DNA from: CAIQJJ01 sp964606085
GTDB taxonomy: Bacteria > Chloroflexota > Anaerolineae > Anaerolineales > UBA4823
Assembly (NCBI GenBank): GCA_964606085.1
Contig: CAZSFD010000111.1
Span: forward strand, 1-13,406
DNA length: 13,406 nucleotides
Direction of reading: 5' to 3'
How positions within the stretch are numbered: the stretch's first letter is position 1; the number at the start of each line of letters is the position of its first letter. The notes under the pieces were generated by a model. That model saw nothing but the letters and a program-made list of their open reading frames with translations. It ran no database searches and was not told the DNA's origin. Position numbers and translations under genes: made by a program. Of this stretch, positions 1-7,478 are shown one piece after another.

Positions 1-3
1 GAT

Positions 4-75
4 GCGGGCGTCGCCAAGTGGTAAGGCATCAGCCTTCCAAGCTGACATTCGCGGGTCCGAATCCCGTCGCCCGCT
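4..75 (+). tRNA. tRNA-Gly (anticodon UCC)
   Basis: A full cloverleaf can be folded by hand. The 7-bp acceptor stem pairs 4-10 with 68-74. The D stem is 13-15 with 25-27. The anticodon stem is 29-33 with 41-45 and closes the loop CTTCCAA, giving anticodon TCC at 36-38. A 5-base variable region follows. The T stem is 51-55 with 63-67 (one G-U pair) around the loop TCCGAAT. Base 75 is T, the U73 discriminator expected of bacterial glycine tRNAs. CCA is not encoded, so it must be added after transcription. The gene's promoter is outside the window, since only three bases precede it. Confidence 0.96.
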
Positions 76-143
76 CTAACGTGGTGGCGTGTTATTCACC
101 ATTTGGCTGTATGGGGGAATTTTCTCGTTCGACACTGTACGCT

Positions 144-150
144 GAGGAGA
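144..150 (+). promoter_or_regulatory. Shine-Dalgarno that fixes the PucR-family start
   Basis: GAGGAGA ends nine bases before the ATG at 160. The same frame stays open upstream to a TTG at 103, but that codon has no comparable purine-rich site, and the extra 19 residues do not resemble the family's N-terminus. The ATG at 160 is therefore preferred. Confidence 0.75.
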
Positions 151-159
151 CTGGTACCC

Positions 160-1764
160 ATGTCTGCACCTGCCCTGGCTTTGAAAGATTTGTTTCGCCT
201 GACTTTTTCTGGCCCCGTTATCTGGCTGGCCGGAGACCCCAATGCCCATCCGGGCGTCAACTGGGTGGTTTTTTCGGTCGAAGAGGCGCACCAGGGCGAT
301 ATCCTGCTGCTGGCGGCAGGTAGCCCCGTGGTGGTGGAGGCCGAACTGGCCGCTACCCTGCGCAGGGCGCTGGCGGCGGGCGTTTCGGCGGTGTTGATTT
401 GTGGCGATGTCTCGCTGCCGGAAGGGGCCATTCCAGAGGGGCTGACGGTCGTCACCGTGCCGGGGCAAGTCAACCCGCAATTGACCCAGCGCCTGCTGCT
501 GACGATCTTGATCAACCAACGCGCCGCGCTCATGGAGCGCGGCGTTCGCATTCACGCCCAGCTTTCGCAGATGGCGGCGGAGGAGCATGGGCTGGCCGGG
601 CTGGTGAACGCCATGGCCGATATGACCGGCCGCGGTATCATCGTACAAGATAAGCGCCTGAGCATCCTGGCTGAACATGCCCCTGCGGACCTGAAAGGCA
701 TGTGGGAAGCGCAGTTGAAACAGGTGGCGCAGTTTGACAGCCTGCCCGAAATGCTGCGCGACCGCAAACTGGCCGCCCTGCATTCGGCCACCATCGAGCA
801 GGAATTAAGCGGTGGGCTGTCGCGCCTGATGACGCCGATTATTGTGGGGGGCATGGCGCGTGGCTACCTGTCGTTGGTTGGGCAGACTGGCGATCTCGAT
901 CTGCTCGATAGCCTGGTGACCGAGCAGGGCGCGCTGGTGTGCGCGGTGGAAATGGCGCGTACCAAGGCCGTGCGTGAGGCCGAAAAGCGTCTCAAGGGCG
1001 ATTTGCTCAATGCCCTGCTGCAAGAGAACATCTCGCCACGCGATGCCGAACTGTGGGTGGAGGGCATGAACCTCGACCCGGCCCAGTCGCATGTGGCGCT
1101 GCGCTTTGCCTGGCTGGGGTCGCCTTCGCCTTCGCGCCGCCGCCTGGAAACGATCATCAATGGCGAAATCGCCCGCCTGAATTTGCGCGTCATCGTCAGC
1201 CCGGTGGGCACGGAGATCATCTGCTTTTGCGAAGTGGCCCCCGGCACCACCCGCCCCGAAAAGGCCTTCACCTTTGGTCAGGCGGTGATCGATCAGGGCG
1301 GGCGTGAGTACCCCAATAACCCACTGCTGTGCGGCATCGGCACGGTTGCCAACGACCTGAGTACCTGGCGCGTCTCGTTTCGCCAGGCCGGGCAGGCGCT
1401 CGAACTGGCGCGGCGCTTCGGCGAGCGCAAGCGCCTTTATTTTCCCGACCTTTCGGTCTATCGCCTGCTGATGCAGATCGAACACAGCCCTGAGTTGGGG
1501 GCGTTTCAGGAGGAAATCCTCGGTACGCTGCTGTCCAATGAAGGCGGGCGTGATCTGATCCGCACGCTGGAAGCCTACTTCCAGCACAATGGCAATCTCT
1601 CGCAAACCGCCGAAGGCATGTTCATCCATCGCAACACGCTGATCTACCGCATGGATCGCATCGCCAATATCACCAACCTCGATATGGACGATCCCGAAAC
1701 GCGCCTGGCGATCCAGTTGGCGCTGCACATTTACCGTATGATGGGGAATATGCGCAGTTCGTAG
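160..1764 (+). CDS. PucR/CdaR-family transcriptional regulator
   Basis: This 534-residue protein has the PucR family layout. An N-terminal PucR-type ligand-sensing domain covers roughly residues 6-125 (LALKDLFRLT, then alternating strand and helix segments such as GDILLLAAG and AGVSAVLICGD). A middle region follows, with a degenerate GGDEF-like/CdaR domain at about 300-425 that includes CGIGTVANDLSTWRVSFRQA. The C-terminal PucR helix-turn-helix lies at about 466-526, with the hallmark LSQTAEGMFIHRNTLIYRMDRI pattern (the usual form is LNVHRNTLxYRLxRI). The family acts as cytoplasmic one-component regulators; B. subtilis PucR controls purine catabolism. The next gene, 12 bases downstream, is a purine nucleoside phosphorylase, which fits a purine-linked role here. 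The actual ligand and target genes are inference. No kinase or receiver domain is present. The ATG at 160 is chosen over an upstream in-frame TTG because of its Shine-Dalgarno. Confidence 0.9.
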   Translation: MSAPALALKDLFRLTFSGPVIWLAGDPNAHPGVNWVVFSVEEAHQGDILLLAAGSPVVVEAELAATLRRALAAGVSAVLICGDVSLPEGAIPEGLTVVTVPGQVNPQLTQRLLLTILINQRAALMERGVRIHAQLSQMAAEEHGLAGLVNAMADMTGRGIIVQDKRLSILAEHAPADLKGMWEAQLKQVAQFDSLPEMLRDRKLAALHSATIEQELSGGLSRLMTPIIVGGMARGYLSLVGQTGDLDLLDSLVTEQGALVCAVEMARTKAVREAEKRLKGDLLNALLQENISPRDAELWVEGMNLDPAQSHVALRFAWLGSPSPSRRRLETIINGEIARLNLRVIVSPVGTEIICFCEVAPGTTRPEKAFTFGQAVIDQGGREYPNNPLLCGIGTVANDLSTWRVSFRQAGQALELARRFGERKRLYFPDLSVYRLLMQIEHSPELGAFQEEILGTLLSNEGGRDLIRTLEAYFQHNGNLSQTAEGMFIHRNTLIYRMDRIANITNLDMDDPETRLAIQLALHIYRMMGNMRSS

Positions 1765-1776
1765 GCTTACTCCCCC

Positions 1777-2625
1777 ATGTCACAGCTCATGCAAACACCC
1801 CTCACCATCACTCAAATTGAAGAAACGACGAACGCGATTCGCCAGAACCTGGCTCAAGCGCCTGTTGCGGCCCTGATCCTTGGCTCTGGGCTGGGCGCTT
1901 TGGCCGATGCCGTGCAGCAGGCGGTCAGCATTCCTTATGCCGGCCTGCCGCACTGGCCCGTTTCAACCGTCATCGGGCATTCGGGCCGGCTGGTCTACGG
2001 CCATTTGGCGGGCAAGCCGATCCTGGTGATGCAAGGCCGAGCGCACTATTACGAAGGTTACAGCATGGATCAGGTGACGCTGCCCGTGCGCGTTTTTCAA
2101 CGCCTGGGCATTCAAACGTTGATCGTGACCAACGCTGCTGGCGCCGTCAACCCGGCCTTTGCCCCCGGCGACCTGATGCTGATCAACGATCACCTTAACC
2201 TGGTGGGCATGGCCGGCCTCAGCCCGCTGCGCGGCCCCAACCTGGACGAATTTGGCCCGCGCTTCCCCGACATGAGCCAGGCCTATGACCGCTCGCTGCT
2301 GGCGTTGGCGCGCCGCCTGGCGCACGAGGCGGGCCTGCCCTTTCACGAGGGCGTGTATGCCTGCCTGGCCGGGCCATCGTTCGAGACCCCCGCTGACCTG
2401 CGCTTCCTGCGTGCCAGCGGTGTGGATGCCGTCGGCATGTCCACCGTCCCCGAAGTAACGGTCGCCCGGCATGGTGGCACGCGCGTGCTGGGCATTTCGG
2501 GCATCAGCAACAAGGCTAACCTGGATGGTGAAACCCTGACCACGCACGAGGAAGTGCTGGCCGCCGGCAAAATCCTGGCCCCGCGCATCACCGCCCTGGT
2601 GCAGTCCGTTCTGGCGAACTTTTAG
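1777..2625 (+). CDS. punA: Purine nucleoside phosphorylase (trimeric, 6-oxopurine type)
   Basis: This 282-residue protein has the normal length for the family. It should split inosine or guanosine (and the deoxy forms) with phosphate into free base and ribose-1-phosphate in the cytoplasm. Family active-site positions can be read directly: GSGLG with Ser37 and GRAHYYEGY with Arg88 and His90 (phosphate and ribose side), TNAAGAVN at 118-125, NDHLN at 137-141, AGPSFET with Glu203, VGMSTVPE with Met221, and SNKA with Asn245. The Glu/Asn pair is the one that recognises 6-oxopurines in human PNP (Glu201/Asn243), so adenosine should be a poor substrate. The gene lies 12 bases after the PucR-type regulator and probably shares its transcript. 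The Shine-Dalgarno before the ATG is weak (TAGG overlapping the previous stop), so translation may be coupled. A second ATG four codons in is possible. Confidence 0.95.
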   Translation: MSQLMQTPLTITQIEETTNAIRQNLAQAPVAALILGSGLGALADAVQQAVSIPYAGLPHWPVSTVIGHSGRLVYGHLAGKPILVMQGRAHYYEGYSMDQVTLPVRVFQRLGIQTLIVTNAAGAVNPAFAPGDLMLINDHLNLVGMAGLSPLRGPNLDEFGPRFPDMSQAYDRSLLALARRLAHEAGLPFHEGVYACLAGPSFETPADLRFLRASGVDAVGMSTVPEVTVARHGGTRVLGISGISNKANLDGETLTTHEEVLAAGKILAPRITALVQSVLANF

Positions 2626-2648
2626 CCTGATAAAGGTAATTTATTTTC

Positions 2649-3338
2649 ATGGTCGAAGTTCTCAACTTTCTTCGCACCTATGATCTCGTCATCTATATCC
2701 TTGTGGGGGTCTTTGCTGCTTTACAGCTATGGAAGTTCATGCAGGCGTGGGATGAACTGCGCGCAGCCGCCTTTGGCCTCGAAAGAGAAAAAGCCCAGGC
2801 CGATTTGAATGTGGCCGCCTTATGGCTGCTGGTTTTTTTGATCATCGCGGCGGGCGAGTTTTATCTGGTTTCGTTTGTCGTGCCGGGCGTTCCCGAAGCC
2901 AACCCGCTGCCCACGGCCACCATCAACCCCCTGGCAACGCCCACCAGCGATTTATCCCTGGCCGCAACGCCCACCGGGCTGGTGACCCCGGTCAGCACCC
3001 TGGAGGCGATTGGCAGCGGGAGCTGCATGTCGGAGACGGTGATGATCACCTATCCGCTGGATGGCTCGCAGGTGCAGGGCGTGGTGACACTCGCAGGCAC
3101 GGCGGATATTCCCAATTTTGGCTTTTACAAATATGAAATTGCCCGCCCCGGCGATGCCGTGTGGCTATCCATCAATGCGGGCCGCCAACGGGTGCAGGCC
3201 GGTGAACTGGGCGATTGGGATACACGCACGCTCGCGCCCGATGAGTATTTGCTGCGCCTGGTGGTGGTGGACAATGAGGGCAATATCATCTCCCCCTGTG
3301 TGATCCGCGTGCGCGTGTTGCCCTCCAACGAGGAATAG
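2649..3338 (+). CDS. Two-TM membrane protein with extracellular Ig-like domain, function unknown
   Basis: I do not recognise a named family for this 229-residue protein. It has a membrane segment at about 12-31 (LVIYILVGVFAALQLWKF), a short charged amphipathic loop (32-53), and a second strong membrane segment at about 54-79. A Pro/Thr/Ala-rich linker (82-120) carries repeated ATPT motifs. A globular C-terminal part (about 126-226) follows, reading as a beta-sandwich: ITYPLDGSQVQGVVTLAG, then GELGDWDTRTLAPDEYLLRLVVVD. Such Ig-like modules (LG-WDT-L-DG-Y-LRL) are common in secreted Chloroflexota proteins as I recall them. Cys126 and Cys217 bracket the domain and could form a disulfide outside the cell. 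AAAGGT (2632-2637) is a fair ribosome site, and the gene is 23 bases from the phosphorylase and 3 from the acetyltransferase. With both termini outside, the short loop would face the cytoplasm. A role as an envelope anchor or sensor partner is only a guess. Confidence 0.85.
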   Translation: MVEVLNFLRTYDLVIYILVGVFAALQLWKFMQAWDELRAAAFGLEREKAQADLNVAALWLLVFLIIAAGEFYLVSFVVPGVPEANPLPTATINPLATPTSDLSLAATPTGLVTPVSTLEAIGSGSCMSETVMITYPLDGSQVQGVVTLAGTADIPNFGFYKYEIARPGDAVWLSINAGRQRVQAGELGDWDTRTLAPDEYLLRLVVVDNEGNIISPCVIRVRVLPSNEE

Positions 3339-3341
3339 GCC

Positions 3342-3914
3342 ATGCCTGAAATCCAGATTCGTCCAGCGAACGCATTCGATATTGCCGCCCTACTCACCCT
3401 CGACCACGACAGCACCACCGATTACGTGTGGCAGATGGATGTGCAGCAGCCCGACGAAGGAGAAATCTACGTCAGTTTTCGCCGCGTGCGCCTGCCGCGC
3501 TCGGCGCAGGTGGCCTACCCGCGCTCGCCTTTGGCTTTGCAAGATGATTGGCAGCATCGCCCCGCCCTGTTGGTGGCCGCCCTGTGGCCCGCCGCTGCGC
3601 CCACCGCCAACGACGCACAGCAGGTGGTCGGCTACGTCAGCCTGGAAAGAGACCCCATCGCGCCGGTGGCGTGGATCAGCGATCTGGTGGTCAACCCCTA
3701 TTTTCGGCGGCGCGGCATTGGCAGCGCCCTGATCCTGGCGGCGCGTGAATGGGCCATTGGGCAAAACCTGCATCGCCTGTCGCTGGCCTTGCAGCCCAAA
3801 AACGACCCGGCCATCAGCCTGGCGCAAAAACTGGCCTTCAGCTTTTGTGGATACCACGAGCGTTACTTCCCCACCCAGGAGATTGCGCTCTTTTTTGCCC
3901 GCTCGGTGGGATAG
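3342..3914 (+). CDS. GNAT-family N-acetyltransferase
   Basis: This 190-residue protein has the GNAT fold pattern. The N-terminus reads IQIRPANAFDIAALL, typical of strand 1 and helix 1. Residues 110-127 hold the acetyl-CoA site: AWISDLVVNPYFRRRGIGSA, with the R-x-x-G-x-G pyrophosphate loop at Arg122, Gly125 and Gly127. After it comes a helix (LILAAREWA), then strand and helix with NDPAISLAQKLAFSFCGY, matching the usual N-x-A-x-x-L-Y-x-x-x-GF block. A longer than usual stretch at about 45-92, containing an APTAND segment, separates the N-terminus from the core. The acceptor cannot be read from the sequence; RimI-like protein acetylation or small-molecule acetylation are both possible. GAGGA at 3330-3334 sits seven bases before the ATG, inside the end of the preceding gene, so the two are probably co-translated. 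Confidence 0.9.
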   Translation: MPEIQIRPANAFDIAALLTLDHDSTTDYVWQMDVQQPDEGEIYVSFRRVRLPRSAQVAYPRSPLALQDDWQHRPALLVAALWPAAAPTANDAQQVVGYVSLERDPIAPVAWISDLVVNPYFRRRGIGSALILAAREWAIGQNLHRLSLALQPKNDPAISLAQKLAFSFCGYHERYFPTQEIALFFARSVG

Positions 3915-3918
3915 GGCC

Positions 3919-5868
3919 ATGTCGCTCGCCATTTCTTTCCTCAACAATCTCAACCAACTGCTGACCGCCAGCATCGCCATCATGGCCTTCGCGCTGCTGC
4001 TCTATGCGCTGGCTTTCAATTTGCGTGAGCGCGTGGCCCGTTCTTTTGCCATGATTTTGTTGTGCGTGGTGATTGTCTTTACCTGCGATGCGCTGGCTGC
4101 CGTTGGCGCCCCGACCGTCTGGCAGGCGCTGATGCGCTTGCAGTGGGTGGGTATCATCTTCTTGCCGCCAGCCTACCTGCACTTTTCAGATGCCGTCACC
4201 GCGACGACCGGGCGTATGACGCCGCGCTGGGGGCGTTGGCTCATTCGGTCTACTTACCTGGTTTCGTTGGCGTTTCTGTTCACCCTATCTGCCGGACAAC
4301 TGGTTGGCCCTTTATTGTTGGATGCCGAGCCGGCACCCTATTTGCAGCGCACACCGCTTGCCTGGGCTTTTACGGCTTACTATGGCCTGGCGATGCTGCT
4401 TTCGTGGATCAATTTTTGGGTTGCCCGGCGCAGGGTGGTTACCAGCACCGGACAGCGGCGGTTAGCTTATCTTCTGGCTGGCGCGCTGGCGCCGGCCCTG
4501 GGTTCATACCCCTACCTGCTATTTGGTTCCAGTTTTGCGGCACAGCACCAATTCTTCTTCTGGCTGGCGGCGGTGGTGAGCAATGGCTTCGTTTTCGTGC
4601 TGCTGGTGGTCATGGCCTATGCGGTGGCCTTCTATGGCGTGGCGTGGCCCGACCGCGTGGTGAAGGCGCGCCTGGCCAAATGGTTGATGCGCGGCCCTCT
4701 GACGGCGATTGTGGTCTTGGGGCTGACCACGCTGGTGCGCCGCCTGGGTGAGATATTTGGCTTTGCCTATACTTTTTTGGTGCCAATTATGATGGCCGCT
4801 TCCCTGTTGATTATGGAATACGCCATCACGCTGATGGGGCCTGCGTTGCAACGCCGGCTCTTCCCGGTGAAAGACCGCGCCACGCTCGACATGCTCCAGG
4901 CTGTGCAAGACCGCCTGGTGACCTCGGCAGATTTGCAGCAATTCCTCGAGGCGGTGTTGGCCGCCGTTTGCGATCAGATGCAGGTGCGCCGCGCCTTCGT
5001 GGCCGCTCTCGATAACGCCCAGCTCGAAATGCTGGTCAGCCTGCCAGGCGGCACGATGGCCCTGACCGAAGCCTCTGAGCATATCCTCGAAAGCGTCAGT
5101 CGCAATGGCGTGGGTGAGCAATTTCTCCATTGGGATGGCTACTGGCTGATCCCGCTCTATGGCACGACCACCGACGACGACGCAGAAATACTGCTGGGGT
5201 TGTTGGGTGTAGAACGCCAGGCCGATCAGCGCCTGGATTTCGAGCAGCGCCAGGCCTTGTTGTTGCTCAGCCGCCGGGCTGCACTGGCATTGGAAGACCG
5301 CCAGGTGCAGCAGCGCGTTTTTGGTGTGCTGCAGGCCCTCACCCCCCAGGTGGATGAAATTCAACGCCTGCGCGCCGCCAGCCGCTTCAACAGCGATGGC
5401 GTCCTCACCCAACCCGATGCGGTGGCAATGGATCAAATTGAGTTGAGCAAGTGGGTGAAAGATGCGCTCAGCCATTATTGGGGTGGGCCGCGCCTGACCG
5501 AAAGCCCTTTGTTGCAGTTACAGGTCGTTCAGCGGCTTTCTTCTGAAGCGTACGATGGTAATCTGGCAAACGCCCTGCGCTCTGTGCTAAAATCGGCCAT
5601 GGAACAGGTGCGTCCGCAAGGTGAGCGCCGCTTTACCGGGGAGTGGATACTCTATAACATTCTGGAAATGAAGTTTCTGGAGGGCCATAAAGTGCGCGAT
5701 ATCGCCATGCGCCTGGCGGTTTCGGAAGCAGATTTGTACCGCAAGCAGCGCGTCGCCATCGAGGCGGTGGCTGCGGCCATTGTAGAAATGGAAAAAGATG
5801 CCTGTCAGCGCACTGCCCGCAGCGAGCCAACCGAAACGCTGCCGCAACCGCCAGCAGGTAACGGATGA
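3919..5868 (+). CDS. Nine-TM membrane sensor with GAF-like and C-terminal HTH-like module
   Basis: The frame is open from 3745, but the ATG at 3919, four bases after the acetyltransferase stop, is the credible start. It gives 649 residues. About nine hydrophobic segments fall near 13-33, 44-64, 73-90, 112-131, 147-168, 183-203, 212-238, 260-279 and 283-303. The first seven resemble the 7TM sensor regions found ahead of some histidine kinases. A GAF-like domain follows (about 325-462), opening with DMLQAVQDRLVTSADLQQFLEAVL. There is no HisKA or HATPase_c motif. Instead residues about 540-625 form a helical module with EWILYNILEMKFLEGHKVRD and DLYRKQRVAIEAVAAAI, which reads like a sigma-region-4 or HTH unit. 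I recall similar tails in Chloroflexota proteins, but know of no assigned function. The protein may be a membrane-bound one-component regulator that links a signal to transcription; this is inference. Confidence 0.82.
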   Translation: MSLAISFLNNLNQLLTASIAIMAFALLLYALAFNLRERVARSFAMILLCVVIVFTCDALAAVGAPTVWQALMRLQWVGIIFLPPAYLHFSDAVTATTGRMTPRWGRWLIRSTYLVSLAFLFTLSAGQLVGPLLLDAEPAPYLQRTPLAWAFTAYYGLAMLLSWINFWVARRRVVTSTGQRRLAYLLAGALAPALGSYPYLLFGSSFAAQHQFFFWLAAVVSNGFVFVLLVVMAYAVAFYGVAWPDRVVKARLAKWLMRGPLTAIVVLGLTTLVRRLGEIFGFAYTFLVPIMMAASLLIMEYAITLMGPALQRRLFPVKDRATLDMLQAVQDRLVTSADLQQFLEAVLAAVCDQMQVRRAFVAALDNAQLEMLVSLPGGTMALTEASEHILESVSRNGVGEQFLHWDGYWLIPLYGTTTDDDAEILLGLLGVERQADQRLDFEQRQALLLLSRRAALALEDRQVQQRVFGVLQALTPQVDEIQRLRAASRFNSDGVLTQPDAVAMDQIELSKWVKDALSHYWGGPRLTESPLLQLQVVQRLSSEAYDGNLANALRSVLKSAMEQVRPQGERRFTGEWILYNILEMKFLEGHKVRDIAMRLAVSEADLYRKQRVAIEAVAAAIVEMEKDACQRTARSEPTETLPQPPAGNG

Positions 5869-5898
5869 AAATCCACCACATAACCGTTTTTTCTGAAT

Positions 5899-5905
5899 GG
5901 GAGGG
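5899..5905 (+). promoter_or_regulatory. Strong Shine-Dalgarno for the S1-domain gene
   Basis: GGGAGGG ends five bases before the ATG at 5911. It is the best ribosome site in the left-hand gene run. It supports this start over in-frame ATG codons 10 and 12 residues further in. The gap from the previous gene is 42 bases, the longest inside the run. Confidence 0.7.
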
Positions 5906-5910
5906 CCTTA

Positions 5911-6873
5911 ATGGTAAATCTAACAAAATCTCGTCCAATGCACATGCCGCCGCCAGTGGATGAAGCCTGGTGGTCTGCGCTGCTGGCTGAAGAGGAGCGT
6001 TATGCTGCTGCTGATCCGGTTCAGGCGGCTGCCAAAGCGCCGCCATCTTCCAAAGCTGCCCCGGCGCCTGAAAAACAGGAGGCGGTTAACTGGAATCAGG
6101 CCGAGAACCTTTATCTGCAAGATGAGACCATCTGCCTGCCTGTGACCGGCTATAACCGCGGCGGGCTGCTGGTGGAGGGGGAGGGAATTTGCGGTTTTGT
6201 GCCAATCTCCCATTTGACCGATGTAGACCCCGACCTGCCGGATGCCCAACGCGATGCCGTGCTGTCAACGTATGAAGGCACCACCCTGTGCTTGAAGATC
6301 ATCGAGTGTTGCCCTGAACGCGGGCGGGTGGTGCTTTCGCAGCGCGCCGCACAGGCGGGGGCGGGTAAGCGCAATGTACTCTTCGGCAGCCTGAAACCAG
6401 GCGACCGTGTGCGCGGGGTGGTCACCAATGTGACCGATTTTGGCGTCTTCATAGATTTGGGCGGCATCGAGGGCCTGGTACACGTGTCTGAGTTATCGTG
6501 GGGACGCGTGCGCCATCCTGGCGACATCGTCCAGGTTGGGCGGCAGTTGGAAACCGTCATCATCAACCTGGATCGTCAGCGTGGACGGGTGGCCTTGAGT
6601 TTGAAACGCCTTTGCCCCAATCCGTGGGAAGGGGCCGAAAAGAATTATGTGCCTGGTCAATTGTGCGAAGCCACCATTACCAGCATCGTTGCCTTTGGCG
6701 CGTTTGCCCGCCTGGAGGAGGGCCTGGATGGCCTGATCCATGCTTCTGCGCTCAGCGAGAATGGCGACGCCTGCGACCCCCGTCAGGTGCTGGCCGAGGG
6801 TCAGCAGGTGCGGGTGCGGGTGCTGCACGTGGATGCCCGCAAACAACGCCTGGGCTTGAGTTTGTGCGAATGA
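5911..6873 (+). CDS. Triple S1-domain RNA-binding protein (ribosomal protein S1-like)
   Basis: This 320-residue protein starts with about 60 residues of low-complexity Ala/Pro/Lys-rich sequence, probably disordered. Three S1 OB-fold repeats follow at about 70-145, 160-233 and 247-318. The middle one is canonical: GDRVRGVVTNVTDFGVFIDL, then GIEGLVHVSELSW and a VALSLKR end. The third keeps FGAFARLEEGLDGLIHASAL and ends RLGLSL. The first is more divergent (GGLLVEGEGICGFVPISHL, ending RVVLSQR). S1 domains bind single-stranded RNA. Proteins with three to four of them in non-Proteobacteria are usually called S1-like and can aid translation initiation or RNA turnover. True E. coli S1 has six domains and is about 557 residues, so equivalence should not be assumed. 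The stop overlaps the start of the comEA-like gene (ATGA), which predicts translational coupling. Which RNAs are bound is not visible. Confidence 0.9.
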   Translation: MVNLTKSRPMHMPPPVDEAWWSALLAEEERYAAADPVQAAAKAPPSSKAAPAPEKQEAVNWNQAENLYLQDETICLPVTGYNRGGLLVEGEGICGFVPISHLTDVDPDLPDAQRDAVLSTYEGTTLCLKIIECCPERGRVVLSQRAAQAGAGKRNVLFGSLKPGDRVRGVVTNVTDFGVFIDLGGIEGLVHVSELSWGRVRHPGDIVQVGRQLETVIINLDRQRGRVALSLKRLCPNPWEGAEKNYVPGQLCEATITSIVAFGAFARLEEGLDGLIHASALSENGDACDPRQVLAEGQQVRVRVLHVDARKQRLGLSLCE

Positions 6874-7469
6874 ATCTGCGCCAGGCCATCTTGTTCATCC
6901 TGTTTGGCCTGGTGTGTGGATTGTTGGCCGCGGGGGTCATCTTCCTGACGACGCGCCCGGCAGTCGGCATCCCGGTCAGCCTGCTGCCGCCGCCCGAACC
7001 CGCCCCCGTGAGCGTTCATCTGGCGGGTGCGGTGGCACAGCCAGGGCTGTACAGCCTGCCCGCCGAAAGCCGTGTGCAAGATGCCCTCGCCGCCGCCGGC
7101 GGCCTGCTGCCCGAAGCCGACGATAGCGCCCTCAACCTGGCTGCCCCGCTCGAAGATGGCACGCGTATCCTCGTTCCCGCCCGCAAGCCCACTGCTGCGC
7201 CCCCGCCAACGCCCAGGCCCGGCGAAACCGCCCTGCCCACCAGCGCCAGTTCCGCAGCCCCGGCGGCCAGCAGCCCGCTCAACATCAACACCGCCAGCCT
7301 CGAAGAACTCGACACGCTGCCTGGCATTGGCCCGGCCATTGCCCAGCGCATCCTCGATTACCGCACGACCAATGGCCTGTTCTTGACCATCGAAGACCTG
7401 CAAAATGTGAAAGGCATCGGCCCGGCCACCTTCGAGAAGTTGAAAGATTTGATCACCGTTGGGCCATAA
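6870..7469 (+). CDS. comEA: ComEA-like competence DNA-binding protein (SLBB + helix-hairpin-helix)
   Basis: The start is the ATG at 6870, which overlaps the preceding stop by four bases; the frame is open further upstream but only as a shadow of the S1 gene. The 199-residue product has an N-terminal membrane anchor (about 6-27, LILF-type hydrophobic run after MNLRQ). An SLBB domain follows at about 47-104 (VSVHLAGAVAQPGLYSLPAE), then a Pro/Thr/Ala-rich linker (106-135). A tandem helix-hairpin-helix unit completes it at about 137-198: LNINTASLEELDTLPGIGPA and VKGIGPATFEKL. This is the full ComEA arrangement known from B. subtilis, where the anchored protein binds incoming double-stranded DNA outside the membrane during transformation. 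The usual partner comEC is not here: a terminator follows nine bases after the stop. Either comEC lies elsewhere, or the protein does another DNA-binding job. Confidence 0.93.
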   Translation: MNLRQAILFILFGLVCGLLAAGVIFLTTRPAVGIPVSLLPPPEPAPVSVHLAGAVAQPGLYSLPAESRVQDALAAAGGLLPEADDSALNLAAPLEDGTRILVPARKPTAAPPPTPRPGETALPTSASSAAPAASSPLNINTASLEELDTLPGIGPAIAQRILDYRTTNGLFLTIEDLQNVKGIGPATFEKLKDLITVGP

Positions 7470-7478
7470 TGGCGTGAG

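Noticed and set aside
805..1728. 307-codon minus-strand frame across the PucR gene
   Set aside because: Composition is biased to Gln/Arg/His/Ala with no recognisable domain; the plus strand encodes a complete PucR-family protein.
3745..3918. 58-residue N-terminal extension of the sensor frame
   Set aside because: It lies wholly inside the acetyltransferase gene and reads as its out-of-frame translation. The ATG at 3919 just after that stop fits the operon spacing.
4519..5475. 318-codon minus-strand frame across the sensor gene
   Set aside because: Gln/His/Arg-rich shadow. The plus strand shows coherent membrane segments and a GAF-like domain.
6498..6869. 124-residue N-terminal extension of the ComEA frame
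   Set aside because: It overlaps the S1-domain gene out of frame and lacks domain features. The ATG at 6870 opens a membrane anchor and gives an ATGA overlap.
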